In this document: positions 5,083 through 5,701 of the stretch, piece after piece
How positions within the stretch are numbered: the stretch's first letter is position 1
How the letters are laid out: every line of letters begins with the position of its first letter
Assembly: GCA_021778785.1 (NCBI GenBank)
Contig: JAJYBX010000149.1
Location: forward strand, 1 to 5,701
Length of the DNA: 5,701 nucleotides
Source: Acidobacteriota bacterium
GTDB taxonomy: Bacteria > Acidobacteriota > Holophagae > Holophagales > Holophagaceae
Reading direction: 5' to 3'
Program-made: the position numbers and the translations under genes
Notes under the pieces: generated by a model
Seen by the model: only the letters and a program-made list of their open reading frames with translations
Database searches by the model: none
Told to the model about the DNA's origin: nothing

Positions 5083-5685
5083 ATGAGTCCCTGGTCGCCC
5101 CGTGACCCCGCCAGCCGAGCGTTCCTCGACCCGTCCCTGAGGCGCGCGGCGGGGTGCGCGATGCTGGTGCCGGGGCTCCTGTGGGCGGGCGCCGCCGGAC
5201 CCGCAGCCCCTGCGCCCGAATACGCCGTCAAGGCCCAGTTCCTGGTGGAGATCCTCCCCTACGTCCAGTGGCGCCCCGAACCTCCGGCCGGAGCGCGGCC
5301 CTTCGTGATCGGGGTGTTCGGGCGCTCCCCCTTCGGGGCCTACCTGAACGACTATGTCCGCGGCCGGACGGTGCGGCGGCAGCCCATCCAGGTGCGCTAC
5401 GGGGACCGGATCCAGGATCTGGCCGGCTGCGACGTGGTGTTCATCTGCCGCTCCGAATCCAGTGGCCTCGGCGCGGCCCTGGCCTGGGCCCGGGGCCGGA
5501 GGGTGCTGACGGTCGCCGACGACGAGCGGGCCATCCGCCAGGGCGTGATGCTCTGCTTCCTGATGGACGGGCAGTTCGTCCGGTTGTTCGCAAGCCCCGA
5601 GGCCGCCGCGGCCGAGGGGCTCGTCTTCAGTTCCCAGCTGCTGCGCATCGCCCGGATGCCGGGCGCCTCCCGATCGGCTCCCTGA
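5083..5685 (+). CDS. YfiR-family (DUF4154) periplasmic protein
   Basis: A 200-residue exported protein. The N-terminus has an Arg pair at 20-21, a hydrophobic stretch (about 22-38) and small residues up to APAPEY, reading as a Sec signal peptide. The mature part follows the DUF4154 pattern in order: EYAVKAQFLVEILPYVQW (46-63), FVIGVFGRSPFG (74-85), RTVRRQPIQVR (95-105), DLAGCDVVFICRSE (112-125), GRRVLTVAD (138-146), then GVMLCFLMDGQFVRLFASPEAAAAEGL and SSQLLRIAR. In Pseudomonas aeruginosa, YfiR is a periplasmic inhibitor of the diguanylate cyclase YfiN; the role here is unknown. Three Cys remain in the mature part (116, 122, 158). The ATG at 5083 has no strong ribosome binding site; the next in-frame ATG at 5161 would give 174 residues with a much shortened signal peptide, so the start is uncertain. 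Its TGA overlaps a following ATG. Confidence 0.88.
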   Translation: MSPWSPRDPASRAFLDPSLRRAAGCAMLVPGLLWAGAAGPAAPAPEYAVKAQFLVEILPYVQWRPEPPAGARPFVIGVFGRSPFGAYLNDYVRGRTVRRQPIQVRYGDRIQDLAGCDVVFICRSESSGLGAALAWARGRRVLTVADDERAIRQGVMLCFLMDGQFVRLFASPEAAAAEGLVFSSQLLRIARMPGASRSAP

Positions 5686-5701
5686 TGCAGACCGCGCTCC
5701 C
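5685..5701 (+). CDS. Start of a following gene, cut by the window edge (tentative)
   Basis: The stop of the YfiR-like gene and a new ATG share the sequence TGATG, a one-base overlap typical of translationally coupled genes. Only MQTAL is visible, so nothing can be said of its product. In other genomes DUF4154 genes are often followed by sensor kinases or diguanylate cyclases, which makes a signalling protein the natural guess; this is inference. Confidence 0.4.

Overview
This is a 5.7-kb piece of a very GC-rich bacterial chromosome. Real genes use G or C at most third codon positions, and initiation codons include TTG and GTG. The organism is a Gram-negative (diderm) bacterium, because a complete TonB-dependent outer-membrane receptor is present. 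Protein style and gene content make me think of Acidobacteriota, class Holophagae (Geothrix-like), but this is an impression, not a demonstrated assignment.

Layout. Positions 1-1459 (minus strand) carry the conserved rimP-nusA pair: the ribosome maturation factor RimP, then, after a single spacer base, the first 296 residues of transcription factor NusA, which runs off the left edge. Upstream of rimP lie a good sigma-70-type promoter (1550-1578) and a short leader holding a hairpin plus six-T run, placed like an attenuator just ahead of the start codon. Positions 1591-1860 are a 270-bp non-coding element with 31-bp terminal inverted repeats, inserted between the divergent rimP and folD genes. 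Positions 1900-2808 (plus strand) encode FolD, the bifunctional one-carbon folate enzyme. Its stop codon overlaps that of the convergent gene at 2805-4868 (minus strand), a 687-residue TonB-dependent receptor. After a 214-bp divergent intergenic region comes a YfiR-family (DUF4154) periplasmic protein at 5083-5685 (plus strand). A further start codon overlaps its stop at the right edge.

How the genes relate. rimP-nusA is a translation/transcription housekeeping operon and folD is a single-gene metabolic unit. The receptor and YfiR-like protein form a second, envelope-related group that probably continues to the right with a signalling gene (inference).

The most unusual feature is the 270-bp element. 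Its two ends pair with each other, and its interior folds into two further stems, so a single strand would form a three-way junction. The ends also match the 7-base core pattern of integron attC sites (GCCTAAC...GTTAGGC), although the element is longer than usual attC sites. I do not recognise it as a named element; a genome-wide search for more copies would be the deciding test.
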